This document shows positions 51,535-60,528 of a stretch of 64,000 bases of DNA, piece by piece. The position numbers were made by a program, and so were the translations under genes. The notes below the pieces were generated by a model. The model was not told where the DNA came from. It saw only the letters and a list, made by a program, of their open reading frames with translations, and made no database searches. The stretch lies in NCBI RefSeq assembly GCF_046115515.1, contig NZ_CP175953.1. One strand, given 5' to 3'. The stretch comes from Gracilimonas sp017641085 (lineage in GTDB: Bacteria > Bacteroidota > Rhodothermia > Balneolales > Balneolaceae). Each line of letters starts with the position of its first letter. Within the stretch, counting starts at the first letter, position 1.

Positions 51535-52863
51535 TTAGTCCATGATTTTGCGGAGGAAAGCCGGCTGGTCGGTGTCATCCTTGCGGATGCGTTCCGTGCG
51601 GCTCTGGAATGGCGCGATGTTATCCTGCGCCTCACTTTTTTGCTCCTCTTCTTCAGGGACCTCAATGCTGTCTTCTTGCTTGCGCACGTTTAAATCGCGG
51701 CGCAGGTAAGACGGAGTGTCTAATTTTTTAAGGTTGTTTTCACCCTTGTAATAATCACCGGTACCACGCTGAAAGCGGTTAGGCACATCGGGTTTCTTGC
51801 TGCTGGTTTGCATGTTAGCCTGTGCATTTTCAGCTGCTTTGTTCAGCGAGCCTTTATCATTGCCGGCTACTTTAGCAGTGGTTCGGTCTTCGGCTAGATC
51901 AAAACCGGTGGCAATAACGGTCACACGGATGTCTTCGCCAAAGTTCTCATCCAGTACCGTACCCAGGATGATTTCGGCATTTTCACCGGCTTCATCATGG
52001 ATGATGTTGGTAGCCGTGGTGGTTTCGCGCATTCCAAGGTTGGAACCGGCGGAAATATTCACCAACACGTTGCGGGCTCCGCGAATGCTTACTCCGTCCA
52101 ACAGCGGAGAGTTAATAGCAGCACGAGCGGCTTTCTCGGCACGGTCGGCACCTTCAGCTGTTGCTGATCCCATAATGGCAGCTCCACCGTCGCTCATGGT
52201 TGTGCGAACGTCGGCAAAGTCAAGGTTAATCAGACCCGGCATCAGGATAAGATCACTGATACCCCGCGTTGCGTTGTAGAGAACCTCATTTGCCATTGCG
52301 AATGCATCCATAAGAGATGTGTTTTCGTCGGCGATATCGAGTAGTCGCTCATTCGGAATCACTATTACCGTATCGCAATTTTTCTTCAGTTCGGTGATGC
52401 CTTCCAAGGCATATTTTTTCCGAACTTTACCCTCACATTCAAAAGGGGTGGTTACAATACCCACGGTAAGTATGCCACGGCGCTTGGCGATTCCGGCAAC
52501 CACGGGAGCTCCCCCGGTTCCGGTTCCACCGCCCATTCCGGCCGTTACAAATACCATGTCGGCATTTTCGATAGATTCTTCGATTTCATGGCGGTTTTCT
52601 TCTACCGCTTCACGTCCGATTTCGGGACGTGCTCCGGCTCCAAGCCCATTGGTAAGTGCCGAGCCTACCTGAACCTTGATATCTGCCATGCTGTTCTTCA
52701 GGGCCTGTGCGTCGGTGTTCAGAGCGATATACTCCACACTTTCAAGGCCCATGTTTATCATATTGTTTATGGCGTTACCGCCACCGCCGCCAACGCCGAT
52801 CACTTTGATCTTGGCGTTTTCCTGGCTCTGTTCGTCAAAAAAGAAACGTGAATTGTTAGCCAT
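51535..52863 (-). CDS. ftsZ: Cell division protein FtsZ
   Basis: Tubulin-like GTPase that forms the division ring. The nucleotide-binding GGGTGTG is at residues 111-117, and IGVGGGGGNAINNMI lies at 22-36. A variable polar linker follows the globular part (from about residue 325). The last residues, PAFLRKIMD, form the conserved tail that binds FtsA. At 442 residues the length is typical for the phylum. It is the last gene of the cluster; a palindromic repeat separates it from ftsA. Confidence 0.98.
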   Translation of the reverse strand: MANNSRFFFDEQSQENAKIKVIGVGGGGGNAINNMINMGLESVEYIALNTDAQALKNSMADIKVQVGSALTNGLGAGARPEIGREAVEENRHEIEESIENADMVFVTAGMGGGTGTGGAPVVAGIAKRRGILTVGIVTTPFECEGKVRKKYALEGITELKKNCDTVIVIPNERLLDIADENTSLMDAFAMANEVLYNATRGISDLILMPGLINLDFADVRTTMSDGGAAIMGSATAEGADRAEKAARAAINSPLLDGVSIRGARNVLVNISAGSNLGMRETTTATNIIHDEAGENAEIILGTVLDENFGEDIRVTVIATGFDLAEDRTTAKVAGNDKGSLNKAAENAQANMQTSSKKPDVPNRFQRGTGDYYKGENNLKKLDTPSYLRRDLNVRKQEDSIEVPEEEEQKSEAQDNIAPFQSRTERIRKDDTDQPAFLRKIMD

Positions 52864-52937
52864 TGTTAACTCCTATTTGAGTTGTTGTATTTTACTGGAT
52901 TGTTATTATTGTAGATGATTGCTGCAGGAAACGAGTC

Positions 52938-53070
52938 GTCATTGCGAGAAATGAGCTTTGCGAATGCCGAAGCAATCTCCTTGACCCACTTGGGGATTTT
53001 TTAAAGGGAGATTGCGTCGTCGCAAGGCTTTCAAGCCTAACTTTATACAGAGTTGGCTCCTCGCAATGAC
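52938..53070. repeat. Palindromic repeat between ftsA and ftsZ
   Basis: GTCATTGCGAG (52938-52948) and CTCGCAATGAC (53060-53070) form the outer arms. GCAATCTCC and GGAGATTGC form inner arms. This is a diverged single copy of the family that is tandemly repeated at 26512-27035. It would fold in the ftsA-ftsZ transcript and may affect ftsZ dosage. Confidence 0.8.
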
Positions 53071-53120
53071 AATCTTTATTTACTTCTGTTTCCATAGCGC
53101 TTTGATTGCTGATTTTACTT

Positions 53121-54380
53121 CTAAAGCTCTTTGAACCAACTTTTCATGCGGTCGGTGATTTTCTGCATCACTTGTTCCACGTTGGTTCCTTTCGATGATG
53201 ATGGCATCATCGTTTGATTGTTCGCAGTACCTGAACGAAGAGCGTGCATCACCAATCCTACACCGGTGGCGTAAATCGGGCTGTTTACTTCTTCCTTCAG
53301 TCCACCTGTGATACCTAATGGGATTCCCACTTTGGCATCCAGTCCTAATATTTCGTTTGCAAGGGGACATACATTCTTCACAAGCGATCCGCCGCCGGTA
53401 ATAACGACGCCGGCACTCATCGAGTCAGCATATCCGCTGCGCTTAATTTCAATTCCCACGATTTCCAGGATCTCTTCCATCCGAGCCTGAACAATCTTGG
53501 CGAGAATACTCTTTGTGATTTCCTTTGGAGGACGTCCCGCAATGCCGGGTACCGTTATGACTTCATCCTCTTCGATCAGATCAGCATAACTTTCGCCGTG
53601 CTTGCGTTTCAGGGTTTCGGCCTGATCGTCAAGCACGCTGAGCCCGAGACGAATGTCGTCGGTTACTTTTTGTCCGGCGATGGCAATTACGGCCGTATGG
53701 CGGATCGTGTTATCCTGGAAGATGGCCACGTCGGTAGTTCCTCCTCCGATATCCACCAGCACCACACCGGCTTCTTTTTCCTCTTCGTCCAACACGGAGT
53801 AGGAGGAAGCCAGGGGTTCTAAAATGATGTCGGCAACCTGGTATCCGGCGCGTTCCACACAGCGATAAATGTTTTTGGCCGCAGATACCAGTCCGGTTAT
53901 GATGTGAACTTCGGCTTCCATACGCATACCGCTCATTCCTACCGGATCACTGATTCCATCCTGCCCGTCCACTACAAACTCCTGTGGAATTACGTGCAGA
54001 ATCTGCTGGTCAGTCGGAAGCATGATGCGCTGGCAGTCTTCAAGAAGGCGCTCTACATCTTTAGCTGTAATTTCGTTGTCTTTGTTGTTGATGGTGATTA
54101 CGCCTTTGCTGCGCATACTGCGGATATGATCGCCGGCAATACCCACATTCACCGAGTTTACCTGTATACCGGAAGCCAGTTCTGCCTGGGCAATGGCATC
54201 TTTGATGGCATTTACGGTTTTATCGATGTTCACCACCACGCCACGGTTCAGGCCATCACTTTGAGCTTTGCCCACCCCGAGGATGTGAATCCGTTCTTGT
54301 TCATCGATTGAAGCTACGATTGCGCAAATTTTGGTGGTCCCGATATCGAGACCTACCATGATGTTTTCATGTTCTTCCAT
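53121..54380 (-). CDS. ftsA: Cell division protein FtsA
   Basis: Actin-like ATPase that tethers FtsZ to the membrane and recruits other division proteins. MVGLDIGTTKICAIVA (about 8-23) and VLVDIGGGTTDVAIF (about 205-219) are the phosphate-binding loops. GVVITGGGSLVKNV (about 334) is the adenosine motif. The last residues, ITDRMKSWFKEL, form an amphipathic membrane-targeting helix. At 419 residues the length is normal. The start overlaps the preceding small ORF by 14 bases. Confidence 0.97.
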   Translation of the reverse strand: MEEHENIMVGLDIGTTKICAIVASIDEQERIHILGVGKAQSDGLNRGVVVNIDKTVNAIKDAIAQAELASGIQVNSVNVGIAGDHIRSMRSKGVITINNKDNEITAKDVERLLEDCQRIMLPTDQQILHVIPQEFVVDGQDGISDPVGMSGMRMEAEVHIITGLVSAAKNIYRCVERAGYQVADIILEPLASSYSVLDEEEKEAGVVLVDIGGGTTDVAIFQDNTIRHTAVIAIAGQKVTDDIRLGLSVLDDQAETLKRKHGESYADLIEEDEVITVPGIAGRPPKEITKSILAKIVQARMEEILEIVGIEIKRSGYADSMSAGVVITGGGSLVKNVCPLANEILGLDAKVGIPLGITGGLKEEVNSPIYATGVGLVMHALRSGTANNQTMMPSSSKGTNVEQVMQKITDRMKSWFKEL

Positions 54381-54672
54381 GACGATCCGCTGTGTTTTTG
54401 TTGATTGCTAATTTTCTTTTCTGGGTTGATGGCGAAGCCAAGTCAGAGTAAAAGTCTGAGACAGAATCTTTCTTCCGTAATCCTTTGTCCGGTTCCGTTA
54501 GCAGAGTATTCAAAAGACTCCCTGCCTGCTTTATCCGTTCCGCCCGCTCTGCTTGTTCCGTTCTTCCACCTCGTTCCGTATGCTCTGCGTCGGAACGATT
54601 AGACGATTCTTCTTTCAGCATAGAATATCCCTGAACATCGGCGAACGATATGTGATTGAAATCAAATTTCAC
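54367..54672 (-). CDS. Small hypothetical protein between ftsQ and ftsA
   Basis: A 101-codon frame starting with GTG fills the gap between ftsQ and ftsA exactly, overlapping ftsQ by 11 bases and ftsA by 14, a spacing typical of translationally coupled genes. The product is hydrophilic and charged (ERGGRTEQAERAERIKQAG) with no membrane segment or known domain. A later ATG would give a product shorter by 17 residues. The alternative is that the gap is non-coding. The position suggests a division-related role, but no homology was recognised. Confidence 0.5.
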   Translation of the reverse strand: MKFDFNHISFADVQGYSMLKEESSNRSDAEHTERGGRTEQAERAERIKQAGSLLNTLLTEPDKGLRKKDSVSDFYSDLASPSTQKRKLAINKNTADRHGRT

Positions 54673-55390
54673 GGGTCACCACCTGATTTGTAAACCGGAG
54701 ATCAACTTGTCGCATCGATTGAATGCCTTTCACCTTAATTACATCCGTATAAAAGGCTTTCCAGTTCTCCAGTTTGGTTTGAAAGTCATTTCGGCCAAAC
54801 AGCAGCTTCACTCCATTTTCATGACTTAAAGCTACCACGCCGTCGGTTTCATCATATACCACTTCGCTGATGGTAGTCCATCCAAAGCCATCTATTTTGG
54901 CTCGCATCAAAAAATCTCGTACCTGTGCAAAGTCTTCTGTCTTGATTGTATCACCAGATGTTGTGCTGTATCCATACAAAAGCGGAACATCCTGCGTTTT
55001 TCCATCCAGTATGGGTAAACGTACGCCCTCGGCATCCACATACATTCGGTCGGATCCATTCACCAATAGGGCAATGGGCTGTCGTTCTGCTACAGTGAGC
55101 CGCAAATCACCGCTTGGTTCGATATAGGGTTTCACCGATCGTACGTAATCCAATTTTTCTACCCGCTGAACAACTACATCCAGGTTCAAACTGTCCGGCT
55201 TGATGCCCATAGGAATATCCGCAGCTTGCTTCACCTGCTCATAGCCGGTGTAGTACAAGCTGTTTACCTGCACGTCCTGCACGGTCACATTCCTGTTCCA
55301 GTAGAGCGCAGCAAGCACAGCAATCCCCGTTACCATCAATACGGTGGTAATCCAGGGGAGCAGGCTTTTATTTGATCCTTGGTTGCTCAA
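54662..55390 (-). CDS. ftsQ: Cell division protein FtsQ
   Basis: Bitopic membrane protein linking the early and late division machinery through FtsB and FtsL. One membrane helix (WITTVLMVTGIAVLAALYW, about 13-31) is followed by a POTRA-like region (VQDVQVNSLYYTGYEQVKQA) and the beta domain with LRLTVAERQPIALLV (about 91-105). At 242 residues it is typical. It starts directly after murC ends, and the next small ORF overlaps its 3' end. Confidence 0.92.
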   Translation of the reverse strand: MSNQGSNKSLLPWITTVLMVTGIAVLAALYWNRNVTVQDVQVNSLYYTGYEQVKQAADIPMGIKPDSLNLDVVVQRVEKLDYVRSVKPYIEPSGDLRLTVAERQPIALLVNGSDRMYVDAEGVRLPILDGKTQDVPLLYGYSTTSGDTIKTEDFAQVRDFLMRAKIDGFGWTTISEVVYDETDGVVALSHENGVKLLFGRNDFQTKLENWKAFYTDVIKVKGIQSMRQVDLRFTNQVVTREI

Positions 55391-56818
55391 CTACTTGGCT
55401 TTTGGTTTGAATTTCCCTGATTTCAATGCTTCCACGAACTCTTCGCCAAAGCGATAAATATCTCCGGCACCCATCGTGATGATGATGTCGCCGGGTTCTG
55501 CAATTTCTTTCAGAGTTTTGGTGACGTCCTCTTTATTCTCGACGTACATTACATTCTTGTGGCCATACTGTTCAGCGGTATCCGCAATCAATTTCCCGGT
55601 TACACCTTCAATAGGCTGTTCGCGGGAGGGATACACATCGGTCACAATCAGCATCTCCGCATCAAAAAACGAGAGTCCAAATTCCTTGTATAAATCCTGG
55701 GTACGTGAGTACAAGTGCGGCTGAAAAACAGCAACTACCCGGCGATCAGGCCAGCCTTTGTTTGCCGCCTGTAAGGTCGCATGAACTTCGGTCGGGTGAT
55801 GAGCATAATCATCAATCACCATACAGCCGTTATCATACTTCAGTTGGAAGCGACGGAATACACCTTCATATCGCTCCAATCCTTTCTTAATCAGCTTAAA
55901 ATCAATATCGAGCTCTAAACCTGTTGCGATAGCAGCAAGGGCATTTTTCACATTATGCTCGCCGGGAGCTTTCAGTGTGACCACTCCAAGTTTATCATCT
56001 TCCCAGATCACAGAAAACGTACTGGTAAAAGCATCAGAACGAATATCGGTGGCACGAAGCTGAGCTTGGGGTGTTAGCCCATAGGTGATCACCCGCTTCT
56101 CTAATTCCGGCAAAATGCTTCGGACGTTAGGATCATCCAAACAGACGATAACCGCTCCGTAAAAGGGCACCTTGTTGGCGTAATCGATGAACGCCTGTTT
56201 CACATCTTCAAGATCATCGTAGATGTCAAGGTGTTCGGCTTCAATATTCGTGATAATGGCCAGAGAAGGAGAGAGGCGTAGGAAGGTGCGGTCAAACTCA
56301 TCAGCCTCCACGACAATCAAATCTCCTTTACCTACCACAGCGTTGGTTTTGTCGAAACTGTGTACTTTGCCGCCTACAATAATGGTCGGGTCGTAATTTC
56401 CATCCTGGGTTACATGGCCCACCATAGTGGTGGTTGTAGTTTTGCCATGGGTGCCGGCTACGCCAATACCGAACTTCATTTTCATTAGCTCGGCCAGCAT
56501 TTCTGCTCGTTTGATGGTCGGGATACGCTCTTCAATAGCCGCTTTGGTTTCTACATTCTCATCGGCTTTAACGGCACTGGTGTAAACAACCACGTCAGCC
56601 CCTTCAATATATTCAGCCTTATGACCTTTATGAACCGTAGCGCCGAGTTCCTGCAGGCGCTTGGTGGTCTCGGTTACCGCACCGTCCGAGCCGGTTACTT
56701 TATATCCGCGCTGCAACAATATTTCGGCCATCCCGCTCATACCAATGCCACCTATACCCACCATGTGGATATGTTTTGTGCGGCCAAATACGGGTTGTGT
56801 TTCGATGCGTTTTTCCAC
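55391..56818 (-). CDS. murC: UDP-N-acetylmuramate--L-alanine ligase
   Basis: Adds L-alanine to UDP-MurNAc, the first peptide step of peptidoglycan precursor synthesis. The N-terminal Rossmann motif HMVGIGGIGMSGMAEIL is at about residues 18-34. The ATP loop GVAGTHGKTTTTTMVGH follows at about 117-133, and EADEFDRTFL at about 172. The C-terminal block DDYAHHPTEVHATL is also present. At 475 residues it is full length. It lies 10 bases after murG. Confidence 0.97.
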   Translation of the reverse strand: MEKRIETQPVFGRTKHIHMVGIGGIGMSGMAEILLQRGYKVTGSDGAVTETTKRLQELGATVHKGHKAEYIEGADVVVYTSAVKADENVETKAAIEERIPTIKRAEMLAELMKMKFGIGVAGTHGKTTTTTMVGHVTQDGNYDPTIIVGGKVHSFDKTNAVVGKGDLIVVEADEFDRTFLRLSPSLAIITNIEAEHLDIYDDLEDVKQAFIDYANKVPFYGAVIVCLDDPNVRSILPELEKRVITYGLTPQAQLRATDIRSDAFTSTFSVIWEDDKLGVVTLKAPGEHNVKNALAAIATGLELDIDFKLIKKGLERYEGVFRRFQLKYDNGCMVIDDYAHHPTEVHATLQAANKGWPDRRVVAVFQPHLYSRTQDLYKEFGLSFFDAEMLIVTDVYPSREQPIEGVTGKLIADTAEQYGHKNVMYVENKEDVTKTLKEIAEPGDIIITMGAGDIYRFGEEFVEALKSGKFKPKAK

Positions 56819-56828
56819 TACTGCGTTC

Positions 56829-57938
56829 TTATAACTTCGATTTTGCGATTTCTAATATTTCCTTGGCAATCAGCTTGGCGGCATCGGGTTTTGCTAAATT
56901 CAATGCAGCCTGATTCATGCGTTTCAGGTTTTCCTGATCAAAGATTAATTGCTCCACCAGTTCTGTCATGGTCTCTTTCATAGCAGTATCCTCCAACAGT
57001 TTAGATGCACCTGCATCCACCATTGCTTTAGCGTTTTGTGTCTGGTGATCTCCTGCAACATTAGGAGAGGGGACCAATACACTTGGTTTTCCCGTTAGCA
57101 TTAACTCCGAGCAGGAACTTGCACCCGCACGGCTTATTACCAAATCTGCAGCTGCGTACGCTTCCGCCATATTATCGAGGAAGGCCGTGAGCCGCAGGTT
57201 TTCTAATTTCTTTTCGTTGATTTCGGTAGAGAGCTCGTCATAATACCGGGCTCCGCATTGCCAGATAACCTGTAATCCGGCTTTGTCATGAAGGTGCTCG
57301 ATATTGGCTTTCATCGCCTCGTTAATGGTTCTAGCTCCACCACTTCCACCCATAACCAATAACACCGGCTTGCTCTCATCAAACCCAAAAGACTGTAATG
57401 CTTTTGATCTGTCAGCTCCGGTTAAAGTGGCACGGGTTGGGTTTCCAGTAATCTCCGTTTTATCCTCGGGGAGATATCGATCCGCCTCTTTAAAGGCCGT
57501 AAATATCTTAGTTGCGAATTTGGCCAGCAGCCGGTTAGTGACTCCGGGAAAGCTGTTCTGCTCCTGAATCACAATCGAAATACCTTTTTTGCCGGCTACC
57601 CATCCAACCGGACCGGCTACATATCCTCCACAGGAAACCACAACATGTGGTTTATAGCCCGATAAAATTCTCATGCTTTGCACCAGGCTGGTCATCAGCT
57701 TCACCGGGAATAGTAAATTTTTCAGGGTGAACCGGCGGTGGAAACCACTGATCCAGACATTTCTGATATCGTACCCTGCTTTGGGAACAGCCTGCCATTC
57801 CATATGGTCTCTGGTTCCAACAAACAGGATTTCCGTTTCAGCTTGCTCTTTCTTCAGGGCATCTGCAATAGCAATAGCCGGATATACATGTCCGCCTGTT
57901 CCGCCGGCTGCCAATAAAATGCGGGGATTCTTATCCAT
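56829..57938 (-). CDS. murG: UDP-GlcNAc transferase to lipid I
   Basis: Membrane-associated GT-B enzyme that adds GlcNAc to lipid I to give lipid II. It begins with ILLAAGGTGGHVYPAIAIA (about 6-24). The donor-site blocks LLVMGGSGGARTINEAM (about 193-209), DLVISRAGASSCSELML and LVPSPNVAGDHQTQNA (about 282-297) follow. At 369 residues the length is normal. It overlaps ftsW by 8 bases. Confidence 0.97.
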   Translation of the reverse strand: MDKNPRILLAAGGTGGHVYPAIAIADALKKEQAETEILFVGTRDHMEWQAVPKAGYDIRNVWISGFHRRFTLKNLLFPVKLMTSLVQSMRILSGYKPHVVVSCGGYVAGPVGWVAGKKGISIVIQEQNSFPGVTNRLLAKFATKIFTAFKEADRYLPEDKTEITGNPTRATLTGADRSKALQSFGFDESKPVLLVMGGSGGARTINEAMKANIEHLHDKAGLQVIWQCGARYYDELSTEINEKKLENLRLTAFLDNMAEAYAAADLVISRAGASSCSELMLTGKPSVLVPSPNVAGDHQTQNAKAMVDAGASKLLEDTAMKETMTELVEQLIFDQENLKRMNQAALNLAKPDAAKLIAKEILEIAKSKL

Positions 57939-59139
57939 AGAATAAGGTCCTCCGGTCCCGGTTATGTTTCGAGATATTGAGGAGGATTCCTACCATCAGT
58001 CCGGCAAAAAGCATACTGGTTCCGCCATAGCTTACAAAAGGCATGGGAAGTCCCGTTACCGGAAGGATGCCACTGGCAACCCCGGCGTTCACAAATCCAT
58101 AAAAAACGATAGTCAGCGTACAGGCCACAGCCAATAATGATCCCAGATGGTCTTCCGCATTCCGGGCGATAAATACGATGCCCCGGAATAAAATCAGTGT
58201 GAAAATGAAAATGAGTGACATCGCACCGATCAGTCCATATTCCTCGGCGATAATCGCAAAAATAAAATCGTTGTATGGGGCAGGGAGGAAGTCGCGTTGT
58301 GAGCTTTTCCCAATACCAACGCCCATAAGTTCACCTTTGGCAATGGCGATATGAGCCTGTTGTGCCTGGTATCCGCTACCTTGTATGATGTGCTCGCTTG
58401 GAATCTCTTTAATCTGGTTCAGGTACTGTTCAATTCTATCCTGTCGGTTTGTGGATTGGCCAAGCAGTAAGGCTCCACCCAAAATCCCAATGGCAACCAG
58501 GGAGCCCAGTTGAATTACGCTTACTCTGCCTACAAACATAATGACCAGGCAAATTCCCATCAGGATGGCTGCACTACTGAAATCTTCGATACCAATAAGC
58601 CCGCAGGTCAGAATCACCCAAAACATGATGGGGAGGAAGGTCTTTTTGAAATCCTTGATGTATTCCTGCTTCTCACTTAGCAGCACACAAACGTGAATCA
58701 TCAGGGCCACGGTGGCAACCATCGATGGCTGGAAAGAAAATCCGCCTACATTTAGCCAGCGCTTGGCGCCAAACTGTTCGGTTCCAAATGCAAGCACAGC
58801 CAGTAAAAGAAGTAAACTTATAACCATACCGACCCGGCTGAATTTGGCAATGGTGTGATAATTCATCTTTGAGGCAATCAGCATTACAAAGAATGCGATC
58901 CCAAGCTTCACCAGGTGGCCAACAATCAATGTTCCGGCCGTGGTAGATTTGGTTTCCGCAAAAAATGCGATAGACGAATACACCGCCAGCATCCCGAACG
59001 TCATCAGGATCACAACCGACATCAACAGGTACCGATCGCTGCCTTGCTTGCGCGTATCGATATCCTCAGCAGAAGTGCCGATGATGTTGGAAATATTGCT
59101 ATGTGGACTCGTGTATATCATATTTGATTTAAGTGACAA
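57931..59139 (-). CDS. ftsW: Peptidoglycan glycosyltransferase FtsW
   Basis: SEDS-family polymerase of lipid II at the division septum, working with its cognate PBP. The 402 residues have about ten hydrophobic segments and the family block MGVGIGKSSQRDFLPAPYND (about 273-292), followed by FIFAIIAEEYGLIGA. FVNAGVASGILPVTGLPMPFVSYGG (about 350-374) near the end is the second conserved stretch. The N-terminal 35 residues are polar and variable. murD lies 33 bases upstream. Confidence 0.96.
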   Translation of the reverse strand: MSLKSNMIYTSPHSNISNIIGTSAEDIDTRKQGSDRYLLMSVVILMTFGMLAVYSSIAFFAETKSTTAGTLIVGHLVKLGIAFFVMLIASKMNYHTIAKFSRVGMVISLLLLLAVLAFGTEQFGAKRWLNVGGFSFQPSMVATVALMIHVCVLLSEKQEYIKDFKKTFLPIMFWVILTCGLIGIEDFSSAAILMGICLVIMFVGRVSVIQLGSLVAIGILGGALLLGQSTNRQDRIEQYLNQIKEIPSEHIIQGSGYQAQQAHIAIAKGELMGVGIGKSSQRDFLPAPYNDFIFAIIAEEYGLIGAMSLIFIFTLILFRGIVFIARNAEDHLGSLLAVACTLTIVFYGFVNAGVASGILPVTGLPMPFVSYGGTSMLFAGLMVGILLNISKHNRDRRTLFYG

Positions 59140-59172
59140 AGTTCTTCAGTGACAGAGTTACTTTGCATCCAT

Positions 59173-60528
59173 TCACAATTTGTTTACTTCTTCTTTGAAA
59201 ATTTTACCGCGGTGTTCGTAGCTGTCAAACATATCAAAAGAGGCGCAGGCCGGACTTAAAAGCACGACTTCACCCCGTTTGGCTACTTTCTTTGCAGCCC
59301 TTACAGCACCGCCCATGGTTTCAACCCGAACAAAGTTGGGAGCTACTTTCCCAAGCTGTTCCTCAACCCGGTCTTTGGATTCCCCAATTGCAATGATGGT
59401 GTGAACCTTTTCGCGGATTTGAGCTTCCAGCTCGCTATAGTCATTTCCTTTGTCGCGACCGCCTAAAATCAGTGTAACCGGAACGTGAAAACTGTCTAAT
59501 GCAAACCAAACCGCATTTACATTAGTCGCTTTACTATCATTTATATACTTCACGCCATCAACTTCGCGGGCCAGTTCCAGGCGATGCTCCACACCGGTGA
59601 AGCTTTTCAGGCTCTCGCGTATCGCCTCATTTTTAATTTCAGCCGCACGAGCTGCCAATGCGGTGGCAAGTCCATTACTTAAATTGTGCTTGCCACGTAG
59701 TCCTATTTCTTCTACTGACATAAGGGATTCTTCTTTGTTGTTGAATTTGAAGATGATTTGATTGTCGCGAACAAAGGCTCCTTCAGGTACTTCCCGTTTG
59801 TTGGAGAACGCCCATAATTGTGGAGCCGATTGTTTTTGCTTTAGCTGTTCAACATGTTTTTGGATGATGGGGTCATCGTAATTGAAGATGAACCGGTCAT
59901 CCCCCGTCTGATTTTCTGTAATTCTGAATTTTGCAGCAGCATAGGCCTCAAGGCTGTGCTGGTAGCGGTTCAGGTGATCAGGGGTGATGTTTAGAATCAA
60001 GCTCACCGCCGGTTTAAAATCTTTAATATGATCGAGCTGAAAGCTGCTCACTTCCAGAAGGAAATCACCTTTATTCCTGTCAATTTCATCTGAAAAGGCC
60101 AAACCGATGTTTCCGGCGAGGGCGTGTTTCCGCTTGGCGGTCTTCCATACATGATCAAGCCAGTTAGCAACTGTCGTTTTTCCATTACTTCCGGTTACGG
60201 CAATGATGTTTTGATCAGTGAACCACCCGGCAACTTCAATTTCAGAAAACACGTCCTTGCCATCATTCAGGTAATACTGAACAATTGGAGCTTCAGTAGG
60301 CACGCCCGGACTTACAACGGCAAAATCACCTTGCTTTGCTTTGTCCGTGTGTCCGTTTTCTTCAAAAGGAATTCCCGCCGACTCCAACTTCTTCTTCGCA
60401 TCTTCAGAGATAGCCCCGTAATCAGACACAAAAATATCCGCTCCCTTTTTATGAAGGAGGAGAGCAGCTGCCATACCACTTCGGGCAGCACCAATCACAA
60501 CGATATGTTGGTCTTTAACTTCTCTCAT
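59173..60528 (-). CDS. murD: UDP-N-acetylmuramoyl-L-alanine--D-glutamate ligase
   Basis: Adds D-glutamate to the growing muropeptide. The start HIVVIGAARSGMAAALLLHKKG is the N-terminal Rossmann motif. IAVTGSNGKTTVANWL (about 109-124) binds ATP. The C-terminal VKYINDSKATNVNAVWFAL and LILGGRDKGNDYSEL blocks follow. At 451 residues it is normal. It overlaps mraY by 4 bases. Confidence 0.97.
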   Translation of the reverse strand: MREVKDQHIVVIGAARSGMAAALLLHKKGADIFVSDYGAISEDAKKKLESAGIPFEENGHTDKAKQGDFAVVSPGVPTEAPIVQYYLNDGKDVFSEIEVAGWFTDQNIIAVTGSNGKTTVANWLDHVWKTAKRKHALAGNIGLAFSDEIDRNKGDFLLEVSSFQLDHIKDFKPAVSLILNITPDHLNRYQHSLEAYAAAKFRITENQTGDDRFIFNYDDPIIQKHVEQLKQKQSAPQLWAFSNKREVPEGAFVRDNQIIFKFNNKEESLMSVEEIGLRGKHNLSNGLATALAARAAEIKNEAIRESLKSFTGVEHRLELAREVDGVKYINDSKATNVNAVWFALDSFHVPVTLILGGRDKGNDYSELEAQIREKVHTIIAIGESKDRVEEQLGKVAPNFVRVETMGGAVRAAKKVAKRGEVVLLSPACASFDMFDSYEHRGKIFKEEVNKL

